This document shows, one piece after another, positions 1-10,412 of a stretch of DNA of 64,000 nt. Where the stretch lies: the NCBI RefSeq assembly GCF_013394795.1, contig NZ_JABXYU010000001.1, positions 1,922,001 through 1,986,000 on the forward strand. Reading direction: 5' to 3'. Origin of the DNA: Leptotrichia sp. oral taxon 223 (GTDB lineage: Bacteria > Fusobacteriota > Fusobacteriia > Fusobacteriales > Leptotrichiaceae). Below the pieces are notes generated by a model. The model did not search any database and was not told where the DNA came from. It saw nothing but the letters and a program-made list of their open reading frames with translations. Both the position numbers and the translations under genes were made by a program. Within the stretch, counting starts at the first letter, position 1, and every line of letters starts with the position of its first letter.

Positions 1-1035
1 GACTTATCATTAAAAGTTACAGATATTATGACAAAGGAAAATTTGGTAACAGCGCCTGTCGGAACAACTCTTGAAGGTGCAAAATCCATTCTTTTGGAAA
101 ATAGAATTGAAAAGTTGCCAATCGTGGAAGGCACTAAATTAAAAGGCTTGATTACAATTAAGGATATTGACAATGTTATAAATTATCCTAATGCCGCAAA
201 GGATGAGCATGGCAGACTTCGAGTAGGGGCAGGAGTTGGAATTGGAACTGATACAGTGAGAAGGGTTGCAGCATTAGTAGAAGCAGGAGTTGACATTATC
301 GCTGTTGATTCAGCGCATGGGCATTCAATTGGAGTTATCAGGAAAATAAAGGAAATTAGGGAGGCTTTTCCTGAACTTGACATTATTGGAGGAAACATCG
401 TAACCCCAGAGGCGGCGCTTGACTTGATAGAGGCAGGAGTAAATGCAGTTAAAGTTGGAGTAGGGCCAGGTTCAATCTGTACAACCAGAGTTGTGTCAGG
501 AGTTGGAGTGCCACAAATTACAGCTGTGATGAATATTGCGGAAGTTTGTAAAGGCAAAGGAATTGGACTTATTGCCGATGGTGGAATAAAACTGTCTGGA
601 GATGTTGTAAAAGCGATTGCGGCTGGAGCGGACTGTGTTATGCTTGGCGGAATGCTTGCGGGAACTGACGAGGCGCCAGGAGAAGAAATTTTGTATAACG
701 GAAGAAAGTTCAAGACTTATGCAGGAATGGGTTCGCTTGCGGCAATGAAGAGAGGAAGCAGTGATAGATATTTTCAGCTTGAAGCGGCAACAGAGAAATT
801 AGTTCCAGAAGGAATAGAATCAATGGTTCCCCACAAAGGCGCATTAAAGGACACAGTTTATCAAATTTGCGGTGGACTCCGTTCTGGAATGGGATACTGC
901 GGAACGCCTACAATAGAAGATTTGAAGGAAAATGGAAAATTTGTAAAAATAACAGGGGCAGGGCTTAAGGAAAGTCATCCGCATGATGTTATAATTACAA
1001 AGGAAGCGCCTAATTACAATAATTCAAATAATTAA
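1..1035 (+). CDS. guaB: IMP dehydrogenase, 3' part
   Basis: Converts IMP to XMP with NAD+, the first committed step of GMP synthesis in the cytoplasm. The reading frame is open from base 1, so the gene starts before the window; 344 residues are visible of the roughly 485-490 usual for the family. The visible part begins inside the second CBS domain, then returns to the catalytic TIM barrel. The catalytic loop GPGSICTTR places the nucleophilic cysteine at visible residue 160, and the flap region [14 protein letters not shown] follows. The end has the usual [14 protein letters not shown] tail. Nothing suggests damage. Identification is firm from these motifs. Confidence 0.96.
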   Translation, partial: DLSLKVTDIMTKENLVTAPVGTTLEGAKSILLENRIEKLPIVEGTKLKGLITIKDIDNVINYPNAAKDEHGRLRVGAGVGIGTDTVRRVAALVEAGVDIIAVDSAHGHSIGVIRKIKEIREAFPELDIIGGNIVTPEAALDLIEAGVNAVKVGVGPGSICTTRVVSGVGVPQITAVMNIAEVCKGKGIGLIADGGIKLSGDVVKAIAAGADCVMLGGMLAGTDEAPGEEILYNGRKFKTYAGMGSLAAMKRGSSDRYFQLEAATEKLVPEGIESMVPHKGALKDTVYQICGGLRSGMGYCGTPTIEDLKENGKFVKITGAGLKESHPHDVIITKEAPNYNNSNN

Positions 1036-1058
1036 AAATAAAAGGAATTGGTGAAGAA

Positions 1059-1652
1059 ATGAGAATGAATAAAGTAAAAAGAATAGCACTTTTATCAGTA
1101 TTGGTGTTGGGAATAAGTGTTTTGTCCTATTCCTATGAAGATTATTATCAAAAAATTTATACAGTAAAAATCTCTAAAAATGACTTGTTCAAAATTGTAA
1201 ATGCGACTAAAAATCAGCAGAAAAAATTGTCAAAAATATTTGATGAATATCAGAAAAAAGCTGAAGGAGTAGAAAAGGACTTAGTCCAGTTTGAAGGGAA
1301 AAAAGCTAAAATTGGTAAAATAGAAGAAGATAGATACAGGGCAATTGCAAGAGTCTTGTCAAATGAACAGCTGGAAGCCTATAATTCTTATATAAATTCC
1401 CAAAAGAACTTGTTTAACGAAAAAAATGATAAAGTTAAAAACTTTATTGACAGCATGGATTTATCAAATGAGCAGAAATCACGTATCTTGAAATATGAGC
1501 GGGATTTTAAAAGGGAAGTTGATAAATTAAAGAATCAAAGACTGACAGAAGAAAATTTTATTGCAAAATATCAGGAATTGCAGCAGGAAAGAAACGAGAA
1601 AATGCGTACAGTTCTGCTGGATGATCAGGTAAAGCTGATAGAAAATTTTTAG
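1059..1652 (+). CDS. small secreted coiled-coil protein, unknown function
   Basis: A 197-aa protein with an N-terminal signal peptide (basic MRMNKVKR, then a hydrophobic stretch to about residue 24). The mature part is highly charged and helical, rich in K/E/Q, and is probably a periplasmic coiled-coil protein. The alternation of short helices with 'LSNEQ' and 'MDLSNEQKSRIL' segments recalls Spy/CpxP-type LTXXQ chaperones, but no exact motif is seen and I do not assign it there. It starts 24 bases after guaB and is probably co-transcribed. An alternative ATG lies two codons downstream. The next gene, rpsB, has its own promoter. Confidence 0.8.
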   Translation: MRMNKVKRIALLSVLVLGISVLSYSYEDYYQKIYTVKISKNDLFKIVNATKNQQKKLSKIFDEYQKKAEGVEKDLVQFEGKKAKIGKIEEDRYRAIARVLSNEQLEAYNSYINSQKNLFNEKNDKVKNFIDSMDLSNEQKSRILKYERDFKREVDKLKNQRLTEENFIAKYQELQQERNEKMRTVLLDDQVKLIENF

Positions 1653-1656
1653 AGTA

Positions 1657-1686
1657 TTGACAAAAGTTATAAAAAAATGTTAAAAT
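1657..1686 (+). promoter_or_regulatory. promoter of rpsB unit
   Basis: TTGACA at 1657-1662 and TAAAAT at 1681-1686, separated by 18 bases. It starts immediately after the stop codon of the preceding gene and leaves a leader of about 195 bases before rpsB. Confidence 0.7.
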
Positions 1687-1692
1687 ACAACG

Positions 1693-1887
1693 ATTAATCA
1701 CACTTTGTATTGTTTAGAGATAGGGTGTTGCAATTTTACAGTTTATTTTTCAAAAAATTTTTTTATTTAATTGAATTAAATTGGAAAAATAAATAAAAAG
1801 ACTAACTGAAATAAAAAGTGAAAATTACAATCTGTCTTTTAAAGAAAAGTGGGAGAAAAACCAAAAAAATTTAGGAGGAAAAACGTA
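1693..1887 (+). promoter_or_regulatory. possible structured rpsB leader
   Basis: About 195 untranslated bases precede rpsB. TTGCAATTTT (near 1729) can pair with AAAATTACAA (near 1822) with a single mismatch, which would close a long-range stem. Ribosomal protein S2 autoregulates through its leader in several bacteria; whether this leader does so is inference. The end of the leader carries a clear AGGAGG ribosome-binding site at 1873-1878. Confidence 0.35.
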
Positions 1888-2673
1888 ATGGCAGTAATTA
1901 CAATGAAACAATTATTAGAAGTAGGAGCACATTTTGGACATCAGGCAAAAAGATGGAACCCTAAAATGAAACCTTATATTTTTACAGAAAGAAACGGAAT
2001 CCACATCTTGGATTTACACCAAACTTTAGGAGCAACTGAAGAGGCTTACGAATTTGTAAGACAAATTTCTGAAGAAGGTGGGAAAATATTATTTGTAGGA
2101 ACTAAAAAACAAGCTCAGGAAGCAATCAAAGAAGAAGCAGAAAGAGCTGGAGGATTTTATGTAAACCACAGATGGCTAGGTGGACTTTTAACTAACTTGG
2201 AAACAATCAAAAAAAGAGTAAAAAGATTAAAAGAACTTGAAGAAATGGACGCTGACGGAACTTTAGACGAAGCATATACTAAAAAAGAAGCTGGATTATT
2301 AAGAAAAGAAATGGCAAAACTTTCTAAAAATATCGGTGGAATCAAAGAAATGAACACTTTGCCAGCTGCAGTGTTCGTAGTTGACATCAAAAAAGAATTC
2401 TTAGCATTGGAAGAAGCTAAAAAATTAGGAATTCCTGTAATCGCATTAATTGATACAAACGTAGATCCTGATTTAGTAACTTACAAAATTCCAGCAAATG
2501 ATGATGCTATAAGATCAGTAAAATTATTTGCACAAGTTATTGCAAATGCAGCAATTGAAGGAAACGGTGGAATTGAAAATGTTGTTGAAGGAGCAGAAGT
2601 AGAAGTTCCTGCAAATGAAGAAATCGTTGAGGAAGTAGTAGAAGAAGTTATCGAAGAAACTCCAGAAGCATAA
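1888..2673 (+). CDS. rpsB: 30S ribosomal protein S2
   Basis: Component of the small ribosomal subunit. The start at 1888 is chosen because it follows AGGAGG at 9 bases and gives the usual [20 protein letters not shown]-terminus; the frame is open 13 codons further upstream but has no matching site there. The protein is 261 aa, with the family signatures [15 protein letters not shown] and the DVDPDLV-type segment [20 protein letters not shown]. The last 35 residues are a Glu/Val-rich acidic tail, common in low-GC species. In most bacteria tsf follows directly; here a TPR gene stands between them. Confidence 0.97.
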   Translation: MAVITMKQLLEVGAHFGHQAKRWNPKMKPYIFTERNGIHILDLHQTLGATEEAYEFVRQISEEGGKILFVGTKKQAQEAIKEEAERAGGFYVNHRWLGGLLTNLETIKKRVKRLKELEEMDADGTLDEAYTKKEAGLLRKEMAKLSKNIGGIKEMNTLPAAVFVVDIKKEFLALEEAKKLGIPVIALIDTNVDPDLVTYKIPANDDAIRSVKLFAQVIANAAIEGNGGIENVVEGAEVEVPANEEIVEEVVEEVIEETPEA

Positions 2674-2732
2674 TTGAATTTAAATTGTGTTGGAGTTTAG
2701 AGATAAAGTAAGGAAAATAATCAAATAAAAAC

Positions 2733-2760
2733 AATAGGGGAATAAAACCATTCCCCTGTT
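2733..2760 (+). terminator. hairpin after rpsB
   Basis: AGGGGAAT (2736-2743) pairs with ATTCCCCT (2750-2757) around a 6-base loop, extended by three weaker pairs on each side. The + strand lacks a good T run after it, so it may be an attenuator, a processing site or a weak terminator rather than a strong stop. Confidence 0.5.
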
Positions 2761-2839
2761 CTCGTAAAAATAGTAATTAAAAAATTAAAAGAATAAACTC
2801 ATATTTCTATTGGTTAAGAAATAAAAAAAAGGATGGGAA

Positions 2840-3796
2840 ATGATGAAGAAAGTTTTAATCGGATTATTTTTGGTAGCAAGTTTAAGTGTTCTAGGTGCAA
2901 ATGCAAAAAAACAGAATACAGCGAATATTGCAAATGCAAATACTGCAAAACATGAAAAATATCCTATAGATCATGAAATAACTTATGTAGAAGGGCATTA
3001 TGAAATAGATCCTGAATATGAAAATGTGTACTCAAAAGAAAAAAAAGAGTTTAAAGATAAGTCAATAACTTATATGAAGAAACAAGACTATAAAAGTTTA
3101 GTCGAACTATTCAAAAAATATATTGAAAAATATCCAGATGATGCTTTTGGTTATGAAACTTTAGGTACGACATATGCGTCAATGGATAATTTTAATGAAG
3201 CAGAAAAGTATTATTTAAAAGCTATCGAGCTTGGTGATACTGATACAGGTAAATATTCTTTGGCTCTTTTATATACTGATGGAGATTTAAATAAAGATAA
3301 GAAAAAAATAGAACTTGGTGAGAAATACATCAAGGAATTGGAAAATGAAGGATTTAAATCGCATTACAGCCTTAAAGATCTTAGAAATACTAAAAATTTA
3401 GCATTAGTGGGAAATGCCTATGCAATATTAAGATTAGCAGCTTTTTATAATAACTATGGAAATCATAAGCCTGCTGAAAAATATGCAACAGAGTTTTTGG
3501 AATTTGACAAGGAAAATGTTCAAAACTTGAACATATTGAATGAAGCATATATTGCTCAGAAAAAATATGCAGAAGCCGAAAAATTCTTTTTACCACTTGC
3601 TCAAAAAGGAAATGCACAGGCACAATACCTTTTAGCGCTTGGGTATTATTATACTGAAAATCTTAGACAAGCGGAAAGCTGGGCGAAAAAAGCATTGGCA
3701 GAAGCTGAAAAAAGAAAACATTCAGATAATACTAAAGCAGTAAAAGAATTATTGAGTCTAATAAATTCAAAATCAAAAATGCAAAATAAAAAATAA
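2840..3796 (+). CDS. secreted TPR/SEL1-like repeat protein
   Basis: A 318-aa protein with a signal peptide (MMKKVLIGLFLVASLSVLGANA, probable cleavage near residue 22). The rest is tetratricopeptide-like: a first pair of helices at about 95-140 (GYETLGTTYASMDNFNEAEKYY), further ones at about 180-220, and a SEL1-like pair at about 235-285 (AEKFFLPLAQKGNAQAQYLL). Such proteins are usually scaffolds in the periplasm or at the outer membrane; the partner is unknown. It sits between rpsB and tsf, an unusual place for an exported protein, only 25 bases before tsf, so tsf may depend on a transcript passing through it. A second ATG lies one codon downstream. Confidence 0.85.
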   Translation: MMKKVLIGLFLVASLSVLGANAKKQNTANIANANTAKHEKYPIDHEITYVEGHYEIDPEYENVYSKEKKEFKDKSITYMKKQDYKSLVELFKKYIEKYPDDAFGYETLGTTYASMDNFNEAEKYYLKAIELGDTDTGKYSLALLYTDGDLNKDKKKIELGEKYIKELENEGFKSHYSLKDLRNTKNLALVGNAYAILRLAAFYNNYGNHKPAEKYATEFLEFDKENVQNLNILNEAYIAQKKYAEAEKFFLPLAQKGNAQAQYLLALGYYYTENLRQAESWAKKALAEAEKRKHSDNTKAVKELLSLINSKSKMQNKK

Positions 3797-3820
3797 TTAA
3801 AAATATAGGAGGAAAATAAA

Positions 3821-4705
3821 GTGGCAATTACAACAGCACTTATTAAAGAATTAAGAGAAAGAACAGGAGCAGGAATGCTTGACTGTAAAAAAGCTTTACA
3901 AGAAAATGACGGGGATATTGAAAAGGCAATTGACTGGTTAAGAGAAAAAGGGATTGCTAAGGCGGCTAAAAAATCTGGAAGAATTGCAGCGGAAGGACTA
4001 GTATTTGCAGCAATTTCTGAAGACAGAAAAAAAGGGGCTATCTTGGAATTTAACTCTGAAACTGATTTTGTTGCTAAAAATGATGAATTTAAATCTTTTG
4101 GGGAAAAATTAGTAGAGTTATCTTTAAACCATGACTTGACAAGTGAAGATGAATTAAAGGCGTTTGAACTTGAAGGGAAAACTGTTGAAACTCACCTGAC
4201 AGAATTAATTGTTAAAATCGGTGAAAATATGAATATCAGAAGATTAAAAGTTGTTGTGACTAATGGATTTGTTGAAACTTATATTCACTTAGGTGGAAAA
4301 ATCGGCGTACTATTAAATGTCAATGGGGAAGCTACTCCTGAAAATATTGAAAAAGCAAGAGGTGTTGCAATGCACATTGCGGCAATGGATCCAAAATACT
4401 TGGATAAATCAGAAGTTACAGCTGATGATTTAGAAAGAGAAAAAGAAATTGCAAGACATCAATTGACTGCAGAAGGAAAACCAGCTAATATAATTGAAAA
4501 AATATTAGAAGGAAAAATGAGAAAATTCTACGAAGAAAACTGCTTAGTGCAACAAAAATACGTTAGAGATGACAGTTTAACTATCGAAAAATTTATTGCC
4601 CCTTGTACAATAAATTCATTTGACAGATTTAAAGTTGGAGAAGGAATCGAAAAGGAAGAAGTAGATTTTGCTGCTGAGGTAGCTGCACAAATTTCTGGAA
4701 ATTAG
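3821..4705 (+). CDS. tsf: translation elongation factor Ts
   Basis: Guanine-nucleotide exchange factor that regenerates EF-Tu-GTP. It begins with a GTG codon placed 8 bases after AGGAGGA (3807-3813). The protein is 294 aa, with the N-terminal UBA-like domain ([33 protein letters not shown]) and the exchange core motif [14 protein letters not shown]. The C-terminal [26 protein letters not shown] segment is typical. It is closed by a strong intrinsic terminator, so pyrH and frr probably form a separate unit. Confidence 0.97.
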   Translation: MAITTALIKELRERTGAGMLDCKKALQENDGDIEKAIDWLREKGIAKAAKKSGRIAAEGLVFAAISEDRKKGAILEFNSETDFVAKNDEFKSFGEKLVELSLNHDLTSEDELKAFELEGKTVETHLTELIVKIGENMNIRRLKVVVTNGFVETYIHLGGKIGVLLNVNGEATPENIEKARGVAMHIAAMDPKYLDKSEVTADDLEREKEIARHQLTAEGKPANIIEKILEGKMRKFYEENCLVQQKYVRDDSLTIEKFIAPCTINSFDRFKVGEGIEKEEVDFAAEVAAQISGN

Positions 4706-4707
4706 TT

Positions 4708-4735
4708 ATAAGGGGAATTATCCCCTTATTTTTTC
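4708..4735 (+). terminator. intrinsic terminator of tsf
   Basis: A 9-bp stem (4708-4716 with 4721-4729) closes a 4-base ATTA loop and is followed at once by TTTTTT. The stem is GGGG/CCCC at its centre. Confidence 0.88.
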
Positions 4736-4816
4736 GCAAATTTTTAAATAAATCTTTTTAAGCTGATTATGTTTGAAGATTTTATTTAATTTAAAAAATT
4801 TATGGAGGCTCCTATA

Positions 4817-5527
4817 ATGTTTAAATATAAAAGAATATTATTAAAACTAAGTGGAGAAGCACTTGCGGGGAACAAGGAATTTGGTTTTTCAAATGAAGTG
4901 CTTGAAAGTTTTGCAAAACAAATAAAGGATGTACATGAAAAAGGTGTACAAATAGCTATTGTTATCGGTGGAGGAAATATTTTCCGTGGAATAAGTGGAA
5001 TGGAAAAAGGATTTGACAGGGTAACTGGAGATACGATGGGAATGCTTGCAACTATTATGAATGGACTTGCACTGCAAAATGCAATCGAAAGCATAGGAGT
5101 ACCGACAAGAGTCATGACAGCGCTTCAAATGCCACAAGTAGCCGAGCTTTATATCAGACGTAAGGCAATAAGACATCTGGAAAAGGGAAGAGTTGTTATT
5201 TTTGCAGGAGGAACAAGCAATCCTTATTTTACAACAGATTCTTCGGGAGCATTGAGAGCTGTGGAAATTCAGGCGGATGTGCTTGCGAAAGGGACAAAAG
5301 TTGATGGAATTTATGACAAGGATCCGATGAAGTTTGACGACGCTATGAGATACGATACAGTAACATTTGATGAAGCCATTTCAAAAAATCTGGGAGTAAT
5401 GGATACGGCGGCACTTTCACTATGCAGGGAAAATCAAATGCCAATAGTAGTATTTAACGCTTTGGAGGAAGGAAATATCTTAAAAATGGCTCAAGGCGAA
5501 AATATAGGAACGACTGTAAAAAAATAA
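4817..5527 (+). CDS. pyrH: UMP kinase
   Basis: Phosphorylates UMP to UDP with ATP; cytoplasmic, hexameric in bacteria. The start at 4817 follows GGAGG (4804-4808) by 8 bases; a longer frame from 4802 would place the ribosome-binding site inside the gene. The protein is 236 aa, the family's usual length. Seen are the phosphate-binding KYKRILLKLSGEAL, the glycine-rich IVIGGGNIFRG, the DTMGMLATIMNGLAL helix and the ATP-site GGTSNPYFTTDSSGALRA. It is followed by frr 68 bases downstream, the common bacterial order. Confidence 0.96.
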   Translation: MFKYKRILLKLSGEALAGNKEFGFSNEVLESFAKQIKDVHEKGVQIAIVIGGGNIFRGISGMEKGFDRVTGDTMGMLATIMNGLALQNAIESIGVPTRVMTALQMPQVAELYIRRKAIRHLEKGRVVIFAGGTSNPYFTTDSSGALRAVEIQADVLAKGTKVDGIYDKDPMKFDDAMRYDTVTFDEAISKNLGVMDTAALSLCRENQMPIVVFNALEEGNILKMAQGENIGTTVKK

Positions 5528-5595
5528 TTGACAGAAAATATAAAAAATAGAATTTGTTATAAAATATTTTAATAAAAAATAAAAAGGTGGTAAGA

Positions 5596-6153
5596 ATGTT
5601 AGACGCAATTTTAAAAGAAGTTGAAGAGAAAATGCAAAAATCTGTGGAAAATACAAAAGATAAATTTTCCCACGTAAGAGCAGGACGTGCAAGCGTTTCG
5701 ATGCTTGACGGAGTAACAGTGGAAGCTTATGGCGCTCCGACTCCGCTTAATCAAGTTGGAACAGTTTCAGCTCCAGAAGCGAGATTGCTGGTAATTGACC
5801 CTTGGGACAAATCATTGATTCCAGCGATTGAAAAAACTATTTTACAGGCAAATTTAGGATTTAACCCGTCAAATGATGGAAGAATCATCAGACTTGTTGT
5901 GCCGGAACTTACAGAAGATCGTAGGAAAGAATATGTAAAAATGGTAAAAAAAGAAGCTGAGGAAGGAAAAGTTGCAGTCAGAAATGTACGAAAAGAAGTA
6001 AACAATAAATTAAGAAAACTTGAAAAAGACAGTGAAATCACAGAAGATGAACTAAAATCAAGTGAAGAAAAAGTACAAAAATTAACTGATAAATTTATCG
6101 CACAAGTTGATGAGGCTTTGAATAAAAAAGAAAAAGAATTATTGACAGTTTAA
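5596..6153 (+). CDS. frr: ribosome recycling factor
   Basis: Splits post-termination ribosomes together with EF-G. The start at 5596 follows AAGGTGG (5584-5590); three codons upstream the frame also has an ATG-less GTG, which is less well placed. The protein is 185 aa, exactly the usual size. The family core VRAGRASVSMLDGVTVEAYGAPTPLNQVGTVSAPEARLL, the NDGRIIRLVVPELTEDRRKEYVK segment and the basic VRNVRKEVNNKLRKLEKD helix are present. A TTGACA at 5528 precedes it, but no well-spaced -10 was found, so read-through from pyrH is more likely. Confidence 0.96.
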   Translation: MLDAILKEVEEKMQKSVENTKDKFSHVRAGRASVSMLDGVTVEAYGAPTPLNQVGTVSAPEARLLVIDPWDKSLIPAIEKTILQANLGFNPSNDGRIIRLVVPELTEDRRKEYVKMVKKEAEEGKVAVRNVRKEVNNKLRKLEKDSEITEDELKSSEEKVQKLTDKFIAQVDEALNKKEKELLTV

Positions 6154-6189
6154 TTTTTAGGATAGAATTTAGAAATGAATAAAAATAAC

Positions 6190-6437
6190 GTAAGGGCATC
6201 AGACGCCATGCCCTTACAACTCCGCTTACGCAAAACTTTCTTATAAAGAAAAAATAAAACTCGCTTCGTAAAACTACGCTCACTTTCGCAAATAAAAGTT
6301 ATTTTTACATAAATAAGTTTTATTATTATAAAAGTTGTGGCGAAAGAAATACATTCGTATTTAGTTATTTTTCCTTTAACGAAATTTTGCTTATTTAATA
6401 TTTTCCAAATGTAAAAGCCTAAAACTTAAATATAACA
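6190..6437 (+). repeat. dispersed structured repeat, copy A
   Basis: The gene-free stretch after frr is mostly a repeat seen again at 42.6 and 43.0 kb. It opens with a hairpin, GTAAGGGCAT (6190-6199) and ATGCCCTTAC (6208-6217), with loop CAGACGCC. Then comes CTCACTTTCGCAAATAAA (6279-6296), then TGGCGAAAGAAATACATTC from 6338, whose TTTCGC/GCGAAA parts are complementary. A second small hairpin AAATAC-ATTC-GTATTT lies at 6347-6362. The last 100 bases match 42962-43060 in inverse orientation with few differences. It codes for nothing evident. The remaining bases up to 6512 show nothing. Confidence 0.75.
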
Positions 6438-6512
6438 ATCTTGTAAAAAACAACTTTAATTTCATGAATTTTTTGATTTCTATTATTTGAATAGGAATAG
6501 TATAAATAATGA

Positions 6513-7175
6513 TTATTTCCAAAATAATTTATCGAATAATGTTTTTCGAGGTGGCATTCCCTCCAGTTTAACTCCATTCTTAATCCAATATGTCTTTTTG
6601 GAAATATCGTAAAGTGGCTTGTCTGCTAGGCTGTCAGAATAAAATTGTGTAATTTCATACTCAAAATTATTTTGTTTTGCCCATTCATTCAGTTTCTTTA
6701 CTTTTTCATCGCCCTTATTATTTTCTCCGTCAATTTTGGCAATAAAGGTTTTCTTATTATCGTTTACAAAATTTGTGCCAAAGACTTTGTCGTAGCCAAG
6801 TGACAATAAAAATTTTTCTATCAGAAATAGTGGGCTCGCAGAAGACACAATAACCATTTCACATTCTTTTTTGTTTTTTTCCAGCTCGCCTTTTATCCAT
6901 GGGTAAATTTTATGTTTTTTAGTTTCCCAGAAATCTGCAACTAATTTTTCAATTTCTTCTGTGGAATGGGTTTCTAGAAATTCAAAATATCTTTCTTTCA
7001 GAGTCGTTAAATTTATTATTTTTATTAGATAAAAAAGCAAATCCTTTGAATATTTTATTAAAAATAAAATGGACTTTAATGGATATTTTTTTAAATAAAA
7101 TGTGGAAAAATTAACACCAGTTTCCCCATCATAGATTGTTTTGTCAAAATCATAAACTATAATTTTCTTTTTCAT
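6513..7175 (-). CDS. HAD-superfamily phosphatase, subfamily IB
   Basis: A 220-aa soluble hydrolase of the haloacid dehalogenase fold. Motif I is DFDKTIYDG near residues 9-17 (nucleophile and acid aspartates), motif II is VSSAS near residue 111, and motif IV is YSDSLADKPLYDIS, which binds Mg2+. The helical cap between motifs I and II is typical of the SerB-like IB group. The substrate cannot be read from the sequence; phosphoserine is possible but not shown. It is the last gene of a minus-strand run after mvaK2 and fni, with 74 bases between, so it may serve the same pathway. Confidence 0.85.
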   Translation of the reverse strand: MKKKIIVYDFDKTIYDGETGVNFSTFYLKKYPLKSILFLIKYSKDLLFYLIKIINLTTLKERYFEFLETHSTEEIEKLVADFWETKKHKIYPWIKGELEKNKKECEMVIVSSASPLFLIEKFLLSLGYDKVFGTNFVNDNKKTFIAKIDGENNKGDEKVKKLNEWAKQNNFEYEITQFYSDSLADKPLYDISKKTYWIKNGVKLEGMPPRKTLFDKLFWK

Positions 7176-7249
7176 TAATTAGCTCTCTTTCTTTAATTAT
7201 ATTAGCTTAAAACTAATTTTTGATATACAGTTAGGTTATAATAAATTTA

Positions 7250-8341
<1,092 letters not shown>

Positions 8342-8357
8342 TTAAATAATAAATTTT

Positions 8358-9404
8358 TTATAACTTTTCAGCATATAGCAATTCAATTCCGCATTTTTCC
8401 CATCTGTCAATAATAGTTTTTGTATCGTTTTCATTAAATGAAAGGGCAATTCCGCAATCCCCACCGCCGGCACCGCTGCTTTTGGCACAGATATCGAGAT
8501 TTTGTGTGGAGTTTACCAAATCTTTTAATTTTTTATTATAAATATTTTTATTTAAATTTTCAAGCAATATTCCGTTTTCGCTGATACATTTTCTTATTGT
8601 TACTTTATCACCATTTTTTATAGCTTCCCTCAATTTTTTTACAATATTTTCTACGTTTTTCAAAAAGTTTTCATTAATTGAACTTTTTACAATATTTACT
8701 AAGTCGCCAGAAATAGCAGGCTTCTTTGTCCAGCCAACTAGAAATTCACAATTTAAATTATTTTTGTTAAAATTCAGTTTGGAAATTTCATAGTTCCAGT
8801 CAGCTTTTAGCACTTTGTCTAAAGTTTCTTTTTTTATTAGTTCACTAATTTTTTTTCTGTCAAAAGATTTATAAAAAATCAGGCTTTCGTAGGAAATGCA
8901 GGCTATATCACCCATAGAGCCGTTATCTCCACGTTTTAGCAACACATAGGAGGACAGCTTGAAAATCATATCTTTTGAAATTTTGAGATTATAGAGGCTT
9001 AAGATAGATTTTATTGTTAAAATTACGACGCTTCCGCTTGAGCCGATTCCAAATTTTTTTCCATCCTTTTCCATTTTTCCAGTGATTTCAAGATTAAAAG
9101 GCTTTATTTCTAAGCTGTTTAATTTTAAGTATTCATTCATAACAGATACTGTTTCGCAGATGAGCGAATAATTCTTATCAAAATTTTGTAAAGTTTTTTT
9201 ATCAAAAGCCGTTTTTTCAAGAGTTATGGAGTAATCAAACATATCTGAAAAAATTGTATATTTATTAGCAAAACTTATTTTTGAATTCATAAAAATATTT
9301 ATATTTTTTATGACTGCGCTTTGTCCAGTTGTTAGAATTGAATATTCTCCAGCGATATAGAGTTTTCCGCAGGTTTCGTTGGTTATTATTTTATTTTTTG
9401 ACAT
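8358..9404 (-). CDS. mvaK2: phosphomevalonate kinase
   Basis: GHMP-family kinase that phosphorylates 5-phosphomevalonate. The N-terminal GKLYIAGEYSIL is the signature of this branch, the ATP loop is KKFGIGSSGSVVILT, and the C-terminal motif is AKSSGAGGGDCGIAL. I place the start at 9404 because GAAAGAG stands about 7 bases upstream; a start at 9419, five codons longer, is also possible. It is the first gene of a minus-strand run with fni. Mevalonate kinase and diphosphomevalonate decarboxylase are not in the window. A TATAAT on the minus strand at 9462-9467 could serve as its promoter, but the -35 region is poor. Confidence 0.9.
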   Translation of the reverse strand: MSKNKIITNETCGKLYIAGEYSILTTGQSAVIKNINIFMNSKISFANKYTIFSDMFDYSITLEKTAFDKKTLQNFDKNYSLICETVSVMNEYLKLNSLEIKPFNLEITGKMEKDGKKFGIGSSGSVVILTIKSILSLYNLKISKDMIFKLSSYVLLKRGDNGSMGDIACISYESLIFYKSFDRKKISELIKKETLDKVLKADWNYEISKLNFNKNNLNCEFLVGWTKKPAISGDLVNIVKSSINENFLKNVENIVKKLREAIKNGDKVTIRKCISENGILLENLNKNIYNKKLKDLVNSTQNLDICAKSSGAGGGDCGIALSFNENDTKTIIDRWEKCGIELLYAEKL

Positions 9405-9595
9405 TTTTTTCTCTTTCATTTTTTATAAAAAGTAAGGCATTAAAAATGCTTATAATAATCAATTATACCATAAAAAACGTCATAGTAAAACCAATTTGAA
9501 GCTAAATTTTTAAATTATAGTCATTATGTCAAAATGCTGATTTTACCTAGTTTATATCACTCCAATTTTAAAGGGATGGAATGATTTTAAATGGT

Positions 9596-9624
9596 TTGAC
9601 AATACAAATATAATGTGATAACAT
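9596..9624 (+). promoter_or_regulatory. promoter of nitroreductase gene
   Basis: TTGACA (9596-9601), 17 bases, TAACAT (9619-9624), about 30 bases before the start codon at 9660. A perfect TATAAT lies at 9609-9614 but has no suitable -35 element. Confidence 0.6.
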
Positions 9625-9659
9625 TAATTAAATAAACTAGAAAAAGGGAAGTGATTTAA

Positions 9660-10412
9660 ATGAATGGATTGATAAGACAATTGCAAAATAGACGTTCTGT
9701 AAGGGAGTTTACAGGGGAAAAGATAAAGGAAGAAGATTTGCAGACTATACTTGCGACTGCTCAAAGGGCGGCAAATTCAGTTAATGGACAGCAGACTTCA
9801 TTGATTGTTATAAGAGATAAGGAAAAATTGGCAAAAATTGCGGAGCTTTGTGGAGGGCAAAAGCATATTGCAGAGGCTGACGCTTTTGTATTTGTATTAA
9901 TTGACTTTCATCGTGGAGTTTATGCGGCAAATTCTGTTGGAAAGAGAAATATTGCTCCAAAATCTGCGGATGGAATTCTGGTTGGCGCAGTAGATGCGGG
10001 AATTATTGTAAATGCGTTGCAGACAGCGGCTTTTGCTCTTGGATATGGAAGTACGGTAATTGGGGCAATAAGAAAGGAAACAAAGGAATTTATAAAAATG
10101 CTTGGGTTACCAGAATATGTATTCCCGATAGTAGGAAGCACGCTTGGAGTGCCTGTGGAAAGAAAATTAACTAGGGTAAAACCAAGAGTTCCATTAGACA
10201 CATTTGTATTTGAAGATACTTATGATGCAAAAAAAGTGGAGGAAGGTGTAGAATTTCACGAAAAAGATACGGTCGCTTGGCGTGAAGAAAATGGAACACC
10301 ACAATTACCATCATACAAGGAAATGATTGTAAGAATCTATGAAAATTTCTATAATAAATCAAAACAGGACTTGGAAGATCAAGGATTCAAATTTGCTGAT
10401 GAATTGGACTAA
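9660..10412 (+). CDS. NfsA/FRP-type NAD(P)H nitroreductase
   Basis: FMN-dependent flavoprotein that reduces nitro compounds, quinones or flavins; cytoplasmic. The start RQLQNRRSVREFTGEKI and the RAANSVNGQQTSLIVI segment are FMN-binding signatures of the family. The length of 250 aa and the long C-terminal extension after LGLPEYVFPIVGSTLGVP (PRVPLDTFVFEDTYD) point to the NfsA/FRP subgroup rather than the shorter NfsB type. The physiological substrate is unknown. It has its own promoter and stands alone, divergent from mvaK2. Confidence 0.88.
   Translation: MNGLIRQLQNRRSVREFTGEKIKEEDLQTILATAQRAANSVNGQQTSLIVIRDKEKLAKIAELCGGQKHIAEADAFVFVLIDFHRGVYAANSVGKRNIAPKSADGILVGAVDAGIIVNALQTAAFALGYGSTVIGAIRKETKEFIKMLGLPEYVFPIVGSTLGVPVERKLTRVKPRVPLDTFVFEDTYDAKKVEEGVEFHEKDTVAWREENGTPQLPSYKEMIVRIYENFYNKSKQDLEDQGFKFADELD

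Noticed and set aside
183-713. 176-codon minus-strand frame in guaB
   Set aside because: Antisense shadow of the conserved IMP dehydrogenase core.
5528-5565. Promoter for frr starting with TTGACA at 5528
   Set aside because: The nearest good -10 boxes are 14 or 23 bases away, outside normal spacing.
9609-9614. TATAAT as the nitroreductase -10
   Set aside because: Only 7 bases from the TTGACA at 9596 and no other suitable -35; TAACAT at 9619 fits better.
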